64,000 nucleotides of DNA from Flaccisagitta enflata. Taxonomy: Eukaryota > Chaetognatha > Sagittoidea > Aphragmophora. The first letter of the stretch is position 1. Each line of letters opens with the position of its first letter. The stretch is taken from assembly GCA_965153355.1 (NCBI GenBank), contig OZ231127.1:98704001-98768000 (forward strand), given 5' to 3'. Under the pieces are notes generated by a model, which saw only the letters and a program-made list of their open reading frames with translations, had not been told where the DNA came from and made no database searches. Shown here piece after piece: positions 32,393 to 45,407 of this stretch. Position numbers and translations under genes: made by a program.

Positions 32393-33101
32393 ATGCCGAG
32401 GGTACCGACTTGGATGAAAAAAGTACCTGACACGTTACAGTCGAAGAGGATCACGCAACACTTGATCTGGAGTTTCAACTGGCTAGCTTTGACGGACTCT
32501 CATGGAGCCGGCCTGATTGACTACTTTGGGTCAATGGGGCTATCGACGATTGCAATTCATGGCGGCAAAATTTCGCACGCTTCTTCTTTGGTTTCTCAAC
32601 TTTCTTTCTTTGATGGGGAATTAGATTTCTTGCTATTGTTTTTTGGGGGGAAATGACCTTGCTGATTTCAAGACCTCTGTGACAGATATTGCGCACGAAT
32701 TGGGGAAATTTCTGACTGAATTCGCGAGCAGGAGCCCTCACACGACAATAGTAACGGGTTCGGCCATCCCTAGAGTGCCAGACAAACGGAGGATGGAAGA
32801 GTCGGCTGACCATTTTATAGGTCGTGTAGGGGACTTGGACAAACAGACATTTCAGGTTTCACCACTTCATCATCACTTTTGCAGTGATCTCTTAATCGGT
32901 AACAGGTGGACATACGGTACGGTCCCAAGGTTGGATTTATACGGTGGTGATCTGACTCATTTGAACGATGAGGGCCGTCAGGCTTTGTCCGTCCTGTTTG
33001 ACTTTGTCTTTGAGTCAGTCAATTTTGGCCGATACGATACTAGACGAGAATTTTCAGTAGGGGGCAATTACGATTTCAGGACTCTTTTCTGGGCTTTCTA
33101 A
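32393..33101 (+). CDS. SGNH/GDSL-hydrolase-like third ORF, one frameshift in this copy
   Basis: Two overlapping frames (32393-32656 and 32643-33101) make one domain. The first carries block I (LALTDSHGAGL, with the nucleophile Ser in DSHG) and AIHGGKI. The second starts at block III (GGNDLADF) and ends with block V (GGDLTHLNDEG, with the catalytic Asp and His). The frames meet in a T6-G7 run near 32639, where a one-base change would join them, so this is either a recent indel, an assembly error in a homopolymer, or a programmed +1 shift. SGNH hydrolases cleave esters. Viral relatives act as receptor-destroying esterases, and LINE ORF1 proteins can also contain an esterase. No signal peptide or membrane segment is seen, so an env-like role is inference from position. 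Confidence 0.75.
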
Positions 33102-33116
33102 TTGGCACATAGGATA

Positions 33117-33920
33117 ATAGCAGCCCAAAGGCAGTAAGTGGTCAGCGGTACCCGTGCCCTGCTTGAGTAGGAAGTGATGAAGGTTGAGAGGGAGCAGGGC
33201 AGCGGCCCCGAAGGGGACGAAGTCCTGTAGAACACAGGGGGAATCTGTCCGTCCGTCCATCCGTTCGTCTGTCCATCCGTCCTGTTTGCCTTCCTTCTGT
33301 CCAGGATGCCCTGTTATTTAAATTTTCATTGAATATCAAGGAGAACTGACAAAAGGCAGAATATGGACAATGGTACCCTCGCCATTTTTGTATAGTTTGT
33401 AGGTTAAGTTGAGGCAGGAGCAGGCCAGGATCTGGGTCTCTGAGGCCAGAATCTGGGTCTCAGAGACCAATTTCTTGGTCTCAGAGGCAAGGATTTCAGT
33501 TTCTGAGGTCGGGATTTGGTCCTCTGAGGCTAGGATTTAGGTCTTTTAGGCCAGCACCTAGGTCTTGGAGGTCAGAATCTGGGTCCCAAAGGTCAGGATA
33601 TGGGTCTCTAAGGTTTGGATGTGGGTTTTTGGAGCCAGAATCTAAGTTTAAGGGGCCAAGATGATAGAACTCAGGCCAGAATTCAGGTTTTCTAGCCAGA
33701 TAAGGCTCATTTTACCTGGTCTTAGGCCATTTTGCCAGGATTTGGCCAATTTTGGGCGGATTTGGACCATTTTTCTCGGATTTGGGCCATACAGTTTAGA
33801 TATGGGCCCCAAAGGAGACGAAGCCGAGGGTGGGTCGGGGGGGGACGGACGGACGGACGTACGGACGGACAGATTCCCCCTGTGTTCTACAGGACTTCGT
33901 CCCCTTCGGGGCCGCTGCCC
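33117..33920 (-). mobile_element. Family A element nested in the LTR element
   Basis: Reverse orientation: the tail (GGTCAGCGGTACCCGTGCCC) is at the left and GGGGCCGCTGCCC at the right. Inverted arms carry GTCCTGTAGAACACAGGGGG, and the core is an 18-20 bp minisatellite of the type GAGGCCAGAATCTGGGTCT. It adds about 0.8 kb to the host element. Confidence 0.75.
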
Positions 33921-34347
33921 AAAAGTGGACTGGTTTTCTTTTTCTTGGTTATTTCTATTTCAGTTTATCACTATGATATGGTCCAATAATGATTAACACA
34001 CTAATACATTAATTCATTAACACATTAACACACTAACGTTGACCATATCAGTTATTAACACTTTACATTTTTCATCTCTTCTTCGGATATGGTTTCACTC
34101 ATCAGGGTGAAGCTGGGGTTGTGTCAACGGAAATTGTGAGGAAAACAGTCAAAATCATTATTGCATACCACCAACAGTATGATTGTGGTTTATCGACGTT
34201 TTCGTCACGATCTAGTACGTCCATGCATACCTACATCAGTATGACGACATACTACTGACAGATTTCAAGCGCATTTTTACAATAAGACAGACGTACGGAC
34301 AGAGATGGAGAGAGCGCTTACAATGACTAACTGACAGACGTGCTTAC
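33921..34347. other. Non-coding part of the LTR element
   Basis: Contains a short CATTAACACA repeat near 34000. On the minus strand a possible last exon of the antisense gene would start after an acceptor CACAACCCCAG near 34113 and end in TGA; support is weak. Confidence 0.35.
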
Positions 34348-34542
34348 CTATAGAGTTTGGCTGCGATGGTTGGGCCGCAGCAGGAGCGGCCGGGATCGCG
34401 ACGGCAGGACGTATGGCTGGAGCGGCTGGAGCGGCTGGTTGGTTGGCAGGGACGCGGACTGCGGCCAGGTTGATCGGATTAGGATTCGGCCGGTTCCTCC
34501 TGGTTAGAAATCTTCTTCCTTGCTGACGGCACCTCTGCCATC
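34348..34542 (-). CDS. Antisense exon, Ala/Pro-rich cytoplasmic-tail-like
   Basis: Minus-strand acceptor CCCCAG, donor GTAAGC, phase 1 at both ends, 65 codons. It encodes a basic start (WQRCRQQGRRFLTRRNRP) and an Ala/Pro-rich stretch (PAAPAAPAIRPAVAIPAAP). Phase joins it to the membrane-segment exon at 35003-35101. No stop in frame. Confidence 0.5.
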
Positions 34543-35002
34543 CTGGGGATTAGAAGGGGGGTCGTGGTTTGTTAGACATTTTCAAGGACTAAATAAAAAA
34601 AAAAAAAAAAAAAAGAAAAATGAAGAAAAGAGAGAATTTTTCTTTTACATTTCTGAGTTAGACATACTTTAGGTATTCCAACACGGGTTTTGGTTCTTTG
34701 AGGGGACCATGAGTGTTCAAACACTCTTTTCATTTTATAAGAGCCAGTGAGATTATCTGGGCCCAGGATATCCTTGAAATTTTATTGTTTCATAATTGAG
34801 ACATTTCGTGACTGTTTTTGAAGATCTGTGATTTTGATTCTTCAGTTAAATGGAGACTTGAGAATATTTGTATTCATAATATGTGATTTATTTGCAAAAA
34901 TATGTGTCTACTATTCACGATTTGACAAGGGCCTATTTTTGGAACGTCACGTCCTTATAAGATCTATTTCTACTAATAAAGGGGGTGTAGCTTGCTATTC
35001 AC

Positions 35003-35101
35003 CTTTCACGAGGAGGACGGCGATCAACGCGAGCGTCAAAACTCCCAATGTGATCACGTAGTAGATGTCGTTCCATCCTAGACCGATGGTCTCGCAGTCA
35101 C
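35003..35101 (-). CDS. Antisense exon encoding a transmembrane segment
   Basis: Minus-strand acceptor CTGTGCAG and donor GTGAAT, 99 bases, phase 1 at both ends. It encodes CETIGLGWNDIYYV followed by a hydrophobic stretch (ITLGVLTLALIAVLLV) and a lysine. Joined to the next exon it gives a membrane span with a basic tail. The upstream exon is uncertain; a well-bordered exon at about 35424-35499 (acceptor ATCCCTCAG, donor GTGAGT) has stops in all frames and may be untranslated. Confidence 0.5.
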
Positions 35102-36337
35102 CTGCACAGGTAAAGGGTAAGTATGGCCCCACCTGACCAACACATCTCCCAGGTTTGTTGGTCTATTTACTCGCACGTCCGTTTGTCCGTGAGTACTAAG
35201 ATGGAGGATATATACCTAAGAAGCCTAGGCGTGAGACTGCTAGGAGACAGGGCTTCCCCGACCACCCGTGGTCGGTAAGTGCTATAATGTGGTCGGCCGC
35301 CTGTTTAGTGGGAATGAGGGACTGTATTACGTCATGCATTTATGATCGATCTGCGTGGGTGTGGTGAGTGGATTGGTGGGTGGTGAGAGTGTGTGTGTCC
35401 ATATATCCAGTTGTTCATTCACTCACCATCGCGACGTCCGCTTCTTCGTCCGTCTTAATATCCTGATGTCACTGTCTATTCGCAATCAGTCCGTGGCTGC
35501 GTCCTGAGGGATAAAAAAGAACAGACGGAGGAGGACGCGTCTTTGCAAACGCGCCCTCCCCCGCGCCGGGGACAGTCCGTTGGTCCGTCAGTCAGATATG
35601 CTTTTGTGAATTTGATAAAAAAAAGAGTCCCCGACGTTTTATTTAAACATGAATCTTTAAAATCGTGGTCTAGAATAAAATTGACTTTGAATTAAAAATC
35701 ACAGAATATGGCCGATCGATGCATAGAAAGGGGGCACACCTTCATGTAAGAATATCATTTATGGCAAGCCTTCATTATTCCTAAATTTTTACATTTTTGA
35801 ATTGTTTTTAATTTAATCGCAGTCCTGGTTTTTAGTTTAAGTATATCCAAAGGAAGATACCAATGAAACTATAAAACGAGAGGTTCAGGTACTTTAAGGA
35901 AATCAGTGTAAAAATTTAGAGCAGTGGAAATAAAATGAATCTGTCATAATAAGATGTATAAAGAATTTCGGAGACCATTAATTCTAGATTGGTCATCTTA
36001 TCAAAAGAAACATAGAACTTTCTTATATATTTAGCATGCTCAATATTTTGAAGGTTTAAAGCCCATGTTCTTGAACTTTAGACAAAAAGAAAAAGTATAC
36101 AGGCCTTTTAATGATCTTAACGTGTCTCATGATAAAAGCATAATTTGGCGTCTCTCTATGTGCATAGTGCAAAATGTTTTTTAAAAAAAAACTGCAGTGT
36201 TTACTAATGTAAGCTCGAAGAATGGTATGCCGCGGGTTGGCCGGTGGCTAGGGCTAGGACGGATAGATTCTTAGGGCCTAAGTGACCGTGTTAATTGGCA
36301 CAATGTGCCCACGTGTCACTAAGAGCCGGGCAACACT
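35102..36337. other. Non-coding part of the LTR element
   Basis: G+C-rich to 35590, then AT-rich. Apart from the possible untranslated antisense exon near 35424-35499, nothing was recognised. Confidence 0.4.
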
Positions 36338-36793
36338 CTAGACTAATGGCACTGGTAATTCGGGTGCCGCGGTTTGGAAAGATCTTCCCCGGGGACCGCA
36401 CCCGAGGAGAAGGCTGGTCTTAAGATCTTTTTTCAATTTAAATTTAAGAAATGAAACATAAGCTGAATAGAGTGCTGCCAGGCTCGAAATAATAGCTATC
36501 AAAACCTTCGCCCACCCTTGTAAGGTCGCATGGGGGACGGGGGGTTGGGTGGTAGTGGTAGTGCTAAGTGGAAGGGCTGAGGTAGGGCTCGTTGTGGTAG
36601 GCGTTGACCTAGTCTGGAAAAATCGTTGACAGACGGGTGACAACGTGACAAGTGATGGACCACGACGGCATTTCATTCGTAAGAAATCCGAGCGTCGATA
36701 CATTTGGGTCGGACGGACGGTCGTCGTGTCGAGACGGGCGCTGATGACAGACGCACCGAACAAAATAAAAATCGAAATGAGCAAGCGATGCAT
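36338..36793 (-). CDS. Antisense small mucin-like membrane protein
   Basis: A 151-codon minus-strand frame starting at the ATG at 36793 (an upstream in-frame ATG at 36967 exists but would bury the signal peptide). It has an N-terminal signal peptide (LLISIFILFGASVISA), a short region with two cysteines, and a Thr/Ser/Pro-rich stretch (STPTTTSPTSALPLSTTTTT). A membrane span (VLIAIISSLAALYSAYV) and a basic tail follow. This is a type I membrane glycoprotein layout. It lies within the LTR element, opposite to gag-pol, about 0.5 kb from the 3' LTR. No family is recognised. Confidence 0.55.
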   Translation of the reverse strand: MHRLLISIFILFGASVISARLDTTTVRPTQMYRRSDFLRMKCRRGPSLVTLSPVCQRFFQTRSTPTTTSPTSALPLSTTTTTQPPVPHATLQGWAKVLIAIISSLAALYSAYVSFLKFKLKKDLKTSLLLGCGPRGRSFQTAAPELPVPLV

Positions 36794-36967
36794 AGCGAGA
36801 CGCTTTTCTTCAGAAATACAAGAAGATGAGATAAAAAGAAGGGAAAGAAAAACGCAAATAGAGGAAAAGTAAAATGAGGAAGATAAAATCAAAATAAAAT
36901 CAATAGGATAAAATGAGATAAAATTAGATGTAGACCACGAAGTGATAAAAATGAATAAAACCGACAA

Positions 36968-37307
36968 TTAATGAAATTCAGCGTTGCTTAAATATTAATT
37001 ACCTCTGACGAGCGGGGAAAAATGATAATGGAATGAAAATCTGAGACGCGGTCGTCTCCCAGTTGGGTCAGCCAATCAGAGGCCGACTTGGTGAGAGACG
37101 GCCAATGACGATGACAAGACAGTGATGACGCGGGACCGAAGTTCATCCAAACGGTTCTGTAGATCCGTTGACGGCGACGTGGCAGAATATCCGAGTCACA
37201 AAATACTATCTGGGCCGTTAGTAAGTCATAGTCAGTTTGTTAGTCAGGAATACAAATAAATAGTTACTTCTTTTTGTTTTACTATTAATCGGTTCGGATG
37301 GACTTAA
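36968..37307. other. Region between the antisense gene and the 3' LTR
   Basis: No reading frame. It would be the promoter region of the antisense gene. Confidence 0.35.
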
Positions 37308-37321
37308 TTTGGTGGAGGTAG
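37308..37321 (+). promoter_or_regulatory. Polypurine tract
   Basis: GGTGGAGGTAGAG directly precedes the 3' LTR, as required for plus-strand priming; one interrupting T on each side. Confidence 0.7.
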
Positions 37322-38054
37322 AGTTGTGGATGTAGAATTTTAAAGGACAGATGCTATAAGTCAAGTTAAACTAAAACAAAAAAATCTAAAGGTCTAAAAA
37401 TATATTAAACAATTTGCGCAAGGAAATTCCTTTCCCATGTACTTTTGTTATTAAGAATTATTCACCTTTATAATCATTTTTTAGACTTTGGTTTGATACA
37501 GTGAATTGGTTTTCATTCAATCTATTGTTGATTTATGTTAACAATAACACTGGCATTCAATGTATCTTTATCTATTTCTATCAACTGATAATCTTCAATA
37601 TTGGAGTTTTGTGACAACATTGAAGATGAAATGTTTTGTTATCATTGATGCATCAATGGGATATCTTTAACTGAATACTACTGTAAATTCCTTGGTATAA
37701 AACATTGTGTGACGTGTTATTTGGATCCATTCTCATCGCTCGCTGGGGTCATTTGCTCTGCGTAAGTTCCATTCCTCTAACTCTGTCTAAATAAACTTAT
37801 TGCCTTAAACACTGTCTAAATAAATTTATTGCTTAAAACTTTGTCTTAATAAACTTATCGCCTAAATAACTTTGTCATGAATAAACATATCTAAACATTG
37901 TTACCATTCAATAAGTCCTGCTTCCATGCCTCTGAATGAAGAATTAAGGGCTTTGGTCAATTACTATTGAACTAGATGGTATTTAAAGGATCAGGAAAAG
38001 ATTTATTGAGACTAAGAATGAACAAGCATGACCAGACTAGAATTAACAATAACT
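37322..38054 (+). repeat. 3' LTR
   Basis: Same as 23587-24318 except for about eight differences, and followed by TTTA. Confidence 0.92.
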
Positions 38055-38265
38055 TTTAGAATTAATTTTTTCCTTTCCAGTAAAAAAGTTTTCATTACCT
38101 AGTTTAAAAACTGTAAAGACTTTTTCCACTGATCTGGAGCTATCTTCAATAAGTAACCCAATTTTGCAGCCAAAATGACCAAAATCTATTGAATTTCTTT
38201 TGTTCTAGTGAGTATAAATACAAAAATAGCCAAAAACAATCAGGTACATGAGTGTTAAGCACAGG

Positions 38266-38886
38266 ACTTAATTCAGAGCGTGCCCGCGTGCCCGAGGCAC
38301 TCAGTTTTACTGTCAGGCACACTGTTTTTGCTGATGGCGTGCCCGGCTGGCACTCTCTCATGACAGCAGGTTAACAGAATTTTATTAAGATTGACATTTT
38401 TTATTTGATCACCTTTTTGATTTTTCCATCCATGTATTCCTTCTTTCCTTGATTCATTTATTTATTCATTCATTCATTCATTCATTCATTCATTCATTCA
38501 TTCATTCATTCATCTAACTATTCATTTATTCTTTCATCCACTCATGCATTTACTCATTCACTTACTCTCACTTCCATTTTCTGAAATAGGATCTCAATCA
38601 AATAAATGAATCATGGATCTTGGATTCTTTGATTCATTTATTCATTCATTCATGAATTGATTTATTTGTTCATTCTGCGTTTTGTGTTATTTCTTTGCTG
38701 AATGAACGCACATTTGGTTGTGGAAACTCTTTCATTAAGTATGTTAGTATCATTGCCTGGTAGAATAAAGTTTGAATAGAAAAGTGAGGTTGAAAACCGG
38801 GCACGCTCATTCTCTGTCGGGCACGCTAAAATTGTGAGGAGCGTGCTCGGCGTGCACGCTCAACAGAATTACTAAATTAAGGCCTG
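38266..38886. repeat. Inverted-repeat element with GCGTGCCCG-rich ends
   Basis: The left part (GACTTAATTCAGAGCGTGCC) is matched in inverted, imperfect form by the right part (GAGCGTGCTCGGCGTGCACG ... TTAAGGCC). The middle holds (CATT)n at 38459-38513. Boundaries are approximate. Confidence 0.45.
38459..38513. repeat. (CATT)n microsatellite
   Basis: Thirteen or so CATT units. Confidence 0.95.
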
Positions 38887-38965
38887 GTTAAGCACATGAG
38901 GGGGAAAAATACCATCAACCAACAGTGCTGTTAATTTTTTTTCCTAGATAGTACATCCGGGGCTG

Positions 38966-39470
38966 TACACTTATTTTTTTTATAAGAACCAAGTTTATAA
39001 GAACGTTAGGCTTCAAATCGTCAAAAATTTAAGAACATGCTAAGAACATTGGAAGGCTTCATTTCTTGAAAAAATTAAAAACATTAGGCTTGAAATCTTA
39101 AAAATCTAAGAACATTTTTTTTTCTGTTTTTTTTTTAATCAATTGTTCTTTGTAAATGGACAGACTCCATATCTTTTCTGTTCAGCTAATCATGTCTCAC
39201 TTTATATAGCATATAATTTTCTACTTTCATTGATCTTAATTCATTTAAAATGTTTAAATCTACTTCTTTATTATTTCATTGACATTTTCCTTCATTTTCT
39301 CCTTAATGACCAACTTAAAACTGATTAAGAACGTTCTTAATTGAAGGCTAAAAAGTGCGTTTGAATTAAGAACAATTTAAGAACGTTTAAGCCTTGAAAC
39401 TGCTGAAAATTTAAGAACATTGAAGGCTTGCTCAAAAAATGACGTTCTTATAAAAAAAAAAAAAAGTGTA
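38966..39470. mobile_element. 505 bp MITE with TACACTT ends
   Basis: Left end TACACTTATTTTTTTTATAA and right end TTATAAAAAAAAAAAAAAGT then GTA are inverted copies. AAGAACGTT/AACGTTCTT motifs recur inside. TACATCCGG occurs on both sides within 20 bases, hinting at a duplicated target. Confidence 0.65.
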
Positions 39471-39591
39471 TTACATCCGGTGTACCTCCGGTGTTTCGCC
39501 TTCTTCGCAGAGGTCACAGGTGGTGACCCTTTCATACTCTCTGTGCTCCCAATCAGACAAAAGGTTGATGACACGAAATACCATCTTTAGG

Positions 39592-40322
<731 letters not shown>

Positions 40323-40374
40323 AGAGAGAGAGAGAGAGAGCGACAGAGAGACAGAGATAGAGACAGACAGAGAT

Positions 40375-40405
<31 letters not shown>

Positions 40406-40440
40406 GGCAGATAGAGAATGAAAGAAAGGATCCCAGAAAG

Positions 40441-40930
40441 AATAGTCGCAAAAGCATCAGATGATCAGTGGTACCCGTTGTTATGTTAGTTGGGCAGCGG
40501 CCTTGAAGAAGCCAATGACCTATGCTAAGCTAGGATCTGAGCTTTGAGGGAAGAATTTAAGCATAAAGGCTGAGATTTGAGCTATGAGGCTTGGATTTGA
40601 GCCATGAGGCTGGGATTTATGCTACAAGGCCAAGGGTGGTATTGGAGCCATGAGGCTGGGATTGGAGCCTTGAAGCTGAGATTAGAGCCACCCAAGTGGG
40701 AGTGGAGCCTCAAAATTGGGGTTTGAGCCTTGGGGCTAGGGTTTGAGTCTCGATGTTAGGATCGGGCCTCAAGCCTAGGATTGGGGCCTTGAGAGGATTT
40801 GGAGTCTCAAGGCCAAGATTAGAGCCTTGAGAGGGAGGAGGAGGCAAAGGAAAAAATGGAGGGGGAGGAGGAGGAGAAAATCACCCATATTTGTGAAATA
40901 GGTCACCGACCCCTTTCGGATCGCTGCCCA
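40441..40930 (-). mobile_element. Family B element in duplication unit 1
   Basis: The tail at the left reads AATAGTCGCAAAAGCATCAG. Arms GGGCAGCGGCCTTGAAGAAG and inverted TTTCGGATCGCTGCCC enclose a GAGGCTGGGATTTGAGCC-type minisatellite. Confidence 0.7.
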
Positions 40931-40944
40931 AAAAATAGAAAGGG

Positions 40945-41035
40945 AGTAAAAAAAGAAGAATGAAAGAAAAAAAGAAAGAGGGAAAGATAGAAAGAAAAAA
41001 AGTAAGAAAGAAAGAAAGAAAGAAAGAAAGAAGGA

Positions 41036-41095
<60 letters not shown>

Positions 41096-41245
41096 AAAAA
41101 AGAAAGAAAGAAGAAAGAAAGAAAGAACAAAAGTAAGAAAAAAAGATTGAAAGAAAGAAAGAACAAAAGTAAGAAAGAAAGAGAGAAGAAAGAAAGGAAG
41201 AAAGAAAGAAAGAAAGAGAGAAAGAAAGAAAGAAAGAAAGGATAA

Positions 41246-41309
<64 letters not shown>

Positions 41310-41312
41310 AAA

Positions 41313-41411
<99 letters not shown>

Positions 41412-41438
41412 GTAGAAAAAAAGAAAGAAAGAAAGAAG

Positions 41439-41469
<31 letters not shown>

Positions 41470-41582
41470 GAGAAAGAGAGAAATAAAGAAACAAACAAAG
41501 AAACAAACAAACAAAAAAGAAAGAAACAAACAAAAAAACAAAGAAACAAAGAAACAAAGAAACAAAGATACAAAGAAAGAAA

Positions 41583-41616
<34 letters not shown>

Positions 41617-41690
41617 AGGAAAGAAAGAAAGAAAGAACGAAAGAAAGAAAGAGAGAAAAAAAGAGGAAAGAGGAAAAAAGAAAGAGAGCT
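40945..41690. repeat. (GAAA)n array, unit 1
   Basis: GAAA with GAAC, GAGA and AAAA variants. Confidence 0.97.
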
Positions 41691-41832
41691 CGGGACAACT
41701 GTGGTGACTTGTTATGCTTATGTAAAACAAATTGTATATCTCTGCTCAACGCATTCATTAAATGCAAAATGGTTCCTACGTCAGACTCAAAGCCAGTCAC
41801 AGACTGGGGTATCTGCTAGGACACCAAAAAAT

Positions 41833-41837
<5 letters not shown>

Positions 41838-41922
<85 letters not shown>

Positions 41923-41947
41923 AAGATAGAGACAGACAGAGAGAGAT

Positions 41948-41978
<31 letters not shown>

Positions 41979-41981
41979 GGC

Positions 41982-42014
<33 letters not shown>

Positions 42015-42062
42015 GGCAGACAGACAGACAGACAGGCAGACAGACAGACAGGCAGACAGATA
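41838..42062. repeat. (GA)n plus (GACA)n
   Basis: GA run to about 41920, then GACAGACA to 42062. Confidence 0.95.
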
Positions 42063-42101
42063 ATGAAAGAAAGGATCCCAGAAAGCAAGGAAGGAGGAAA
42101 G

Positions 42102-42590
42102 AATAGTCACAAAAGCGTCATATGATCAGTGGTACCCGTTGTTATGTTAGTTGGGCAGCGGCCTTGAAGAAGCCAATGACCTACGCTAAGCTAGGATCTG
42201 AGCTTTGAGGCAAGGATTTAAGCATAAAGGCTGAAATTAAGCTATGAGGCTTGGATTTGAGCCATGAGGCTGGGATTTATGCCACAAGGCAAAAGGTAGT
42301 ATTGGAGCCATGAGGCTGGGAATGGAGCCTTGAAGCTGAGATTAGAGCCAACCAAGTAGGAGTGGAGCCTCAAAATTGGGGTTGGAGCCTTGGGGCTAGG
42401 GTTTGAGTCTCGATACTAGGATCAGGCCTCAAGCCTAGGATTGGGGCCTTAAGAGGATTTGGAGTCTCAAGGCCAAGATTAGAGCCTTGAGAGGGAGGAG
42501 GAGGCAAAGGAAAAGATGGAGGGGGAGGAGGAGGAGAAAATCACCCATATTTGTGAAATAGGTCACCGACCCCTTTCGGATCGCTGCCCA
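42102..42590 (-). mobile_element. Family B element in duplication unit 2
   Basis: Near-identical to 40441-40930, as expected from the segmental duplication. Confidence 0.7.
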
Positions 42591-42599
42591 AAAAATAAG

Positions 42600-43915
<1,316 letters not shown>

Positions 43916-44052
43916 GAAAGAGAGCTTGGGACAACTGTGGTGACTTGCTATGCTGATGTAAAACAAATTGTATATCTCTGCTCAACGCATTCATTAAATG
44001 CAAAATGGTTCCTACGTCAGACTCAAAGCCAGCCAACGACTGGGGTATCTGC

Positions 44053-44590
44053 TAAATCAAATCAAATCAAGCAGTTTATTTCCCAACATAAACAGTGGTT
44101 AAGATCAAGGAGTAAACATTTTGTCAGGGAGGACTATGACTAAGCCTCCAATGTCTAGGTCTAGTTACATCACAATTTTCTTTTTTCCAGTTTTACGACG
44201 GGCTTGCTCTAACTAGCCCTCATAGTACAAGAGTTTCATTGATTGGTACTGTAAAAAGAAAATAAGATACAATTACTATACATAAGAAAATGTACGAATA
44301 TGTTAAACAAAATCATTAACAAGAAAAAGTTGAATAAATAATTATCCGAGGATGGTATGTGCTACCAAATAACAATATAAAACATTTATAAATACTAGGT
44401 TACGAGTATCAGAGATTCAGAAGGGTATTGAGTGTTGGTGGTCGGATGTTAAATATTGGATGTTCCTTTTCTTCTGTGGTGAATCGATGTCAGAGCCTGG
44501 TGTTCCTGAGAAGGAAAGATGAAAAAAGACCAGAAGAAGCCCCCACAAGAAGATCCCCTGCTTCATGGGGGAGCAACACTGCACACACCA
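44053..44590 (-). repeat. Possible LINE 3' end on the minus strand
   Basis: On the minus strand it reads AATAAACTGCTTGATTTGAT, a polyadenylation-like signal followed by TTTGA repeats, the tail type of some LINEs. No coding block is recognisable upstream. Confidence 0.3.
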
Positions 44591-44601
44591 AAAAATATCC
44601 A

Positions 44602-44604
<3 letters not shown>

Positions 44605-44668
<64 letters not shown>

Positions 44669-44720
44669 GAGAGACAGAGAGAGAGAGAGAGACAGAGAGA
44701 GAGAGACAGAGAGAGAGAGT
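44605..44720. repeat. (GA)n microsatellite
   Basis: GA with CA interruptions. Confidence 0.95.
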
Positions 44721-44799
44721 GAATGAACATGACTTTATGGGTAGTTGGGTGCAGATTGAATTTTCATTTTCTGATTTAATTGATACATTCCTTTTTAAA

Positions 44800-45220
44800 G
44801 AAACATGGCCGGAAACACGGCTACCCAAGCCATGTGCGGCATGTGGGTGGGCAGGGGTAATTATGAGTGGCATACCAAAGACCATATGTGGTCAGCGCGG
44901 CGGTACCTGCGCCCTGCTTGAGTAGTTTGTAATTCAAGTTGAAGGGGAGGTGGGCAGCGGCACAGAAAGGAGAAAAGTCCTAAAGAACACAGGAGGAATA
45001 TGTTTGTCAATTCATCCATCCATCCATCCATCCTTCTGTCTGTCCATCTGTCCATCTGTTTGTCTGTCCATCCATCTGTCAATTGATCTGCCTCTCCTCT
45101 GTCAAGGATGCCCTGACTCTCATTGAATAACATGGAAAATTAACCAAAATTGAAAAAAAAATGCTCTATTCCCATTATATAAGATTATATATGAACAGTG
45201 GTATCCGTGCCCTGCTTGAG
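44800..45220 (-). repeat. Family C fragment followed by a degraded family A end
   Basis: ATGGCCGGAAACACGGC and GGGTGGGCAGGGG (family C) are followed by GGTCAGCGCGGCGGTACC, GGGCAGCGGCACAGAAAGG and GTCCTAAAGAACACAGG (family A, reverse). A CATCCATC run is at 45012-45035. Confidence 0.55.
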
Positions 45221-45255
45221 TAGCAGGCCTGAGCTATATAGCTTTTTCGTCAACT

Positions 45256-45367
45256 ATACAATACCAATACAATACTTTCAAGTATTGGGACAATACAATA
45301 CAATACCAATACAATACAATATCCATTGAAATTGTATACAATACATTATGATAGCATACAATACAAT

Positions 45368-45404
<37 letters not shown>
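45256..45404. repeat. (AATAC)n and (AT)n microsatellites
   Basis: AATAC-type units, then a pure AT run at 45371-45404. Confidence 0.9.

Positions 45405-45407
<3 letters not shown>

Larger units (their letters stand above)
23587..38054 (+). mobile_element. Complete 14.5 kb LTR retroelement with gag, pol, SGNH-hydrolase-like ORF and antisense membrane genes
   Basis: Two direct LTRs (23587-24318 and 37322-38054) bound the element, and TTTA lies immediately outside both ends (23583-23586 and 38055-38058), consistent with a 4 bp target duplication. The LTR ends AGTT and AACT are inverted, as in gypsy-type errantiviruses. A TGG-starting primer site follows the 5' LTR and a purine tract precedes the 3' LTR. 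In order it carries a leader, spliced gag, in-frame UGA, pol, a third ORF with its own splice acceptor, a nested family A element, antisense exons and the 3' LTR. By eye the LTRs differ at about seven substitutions and one indel, near 1 percent, so the insertion is recent. Confidence 0.9.
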
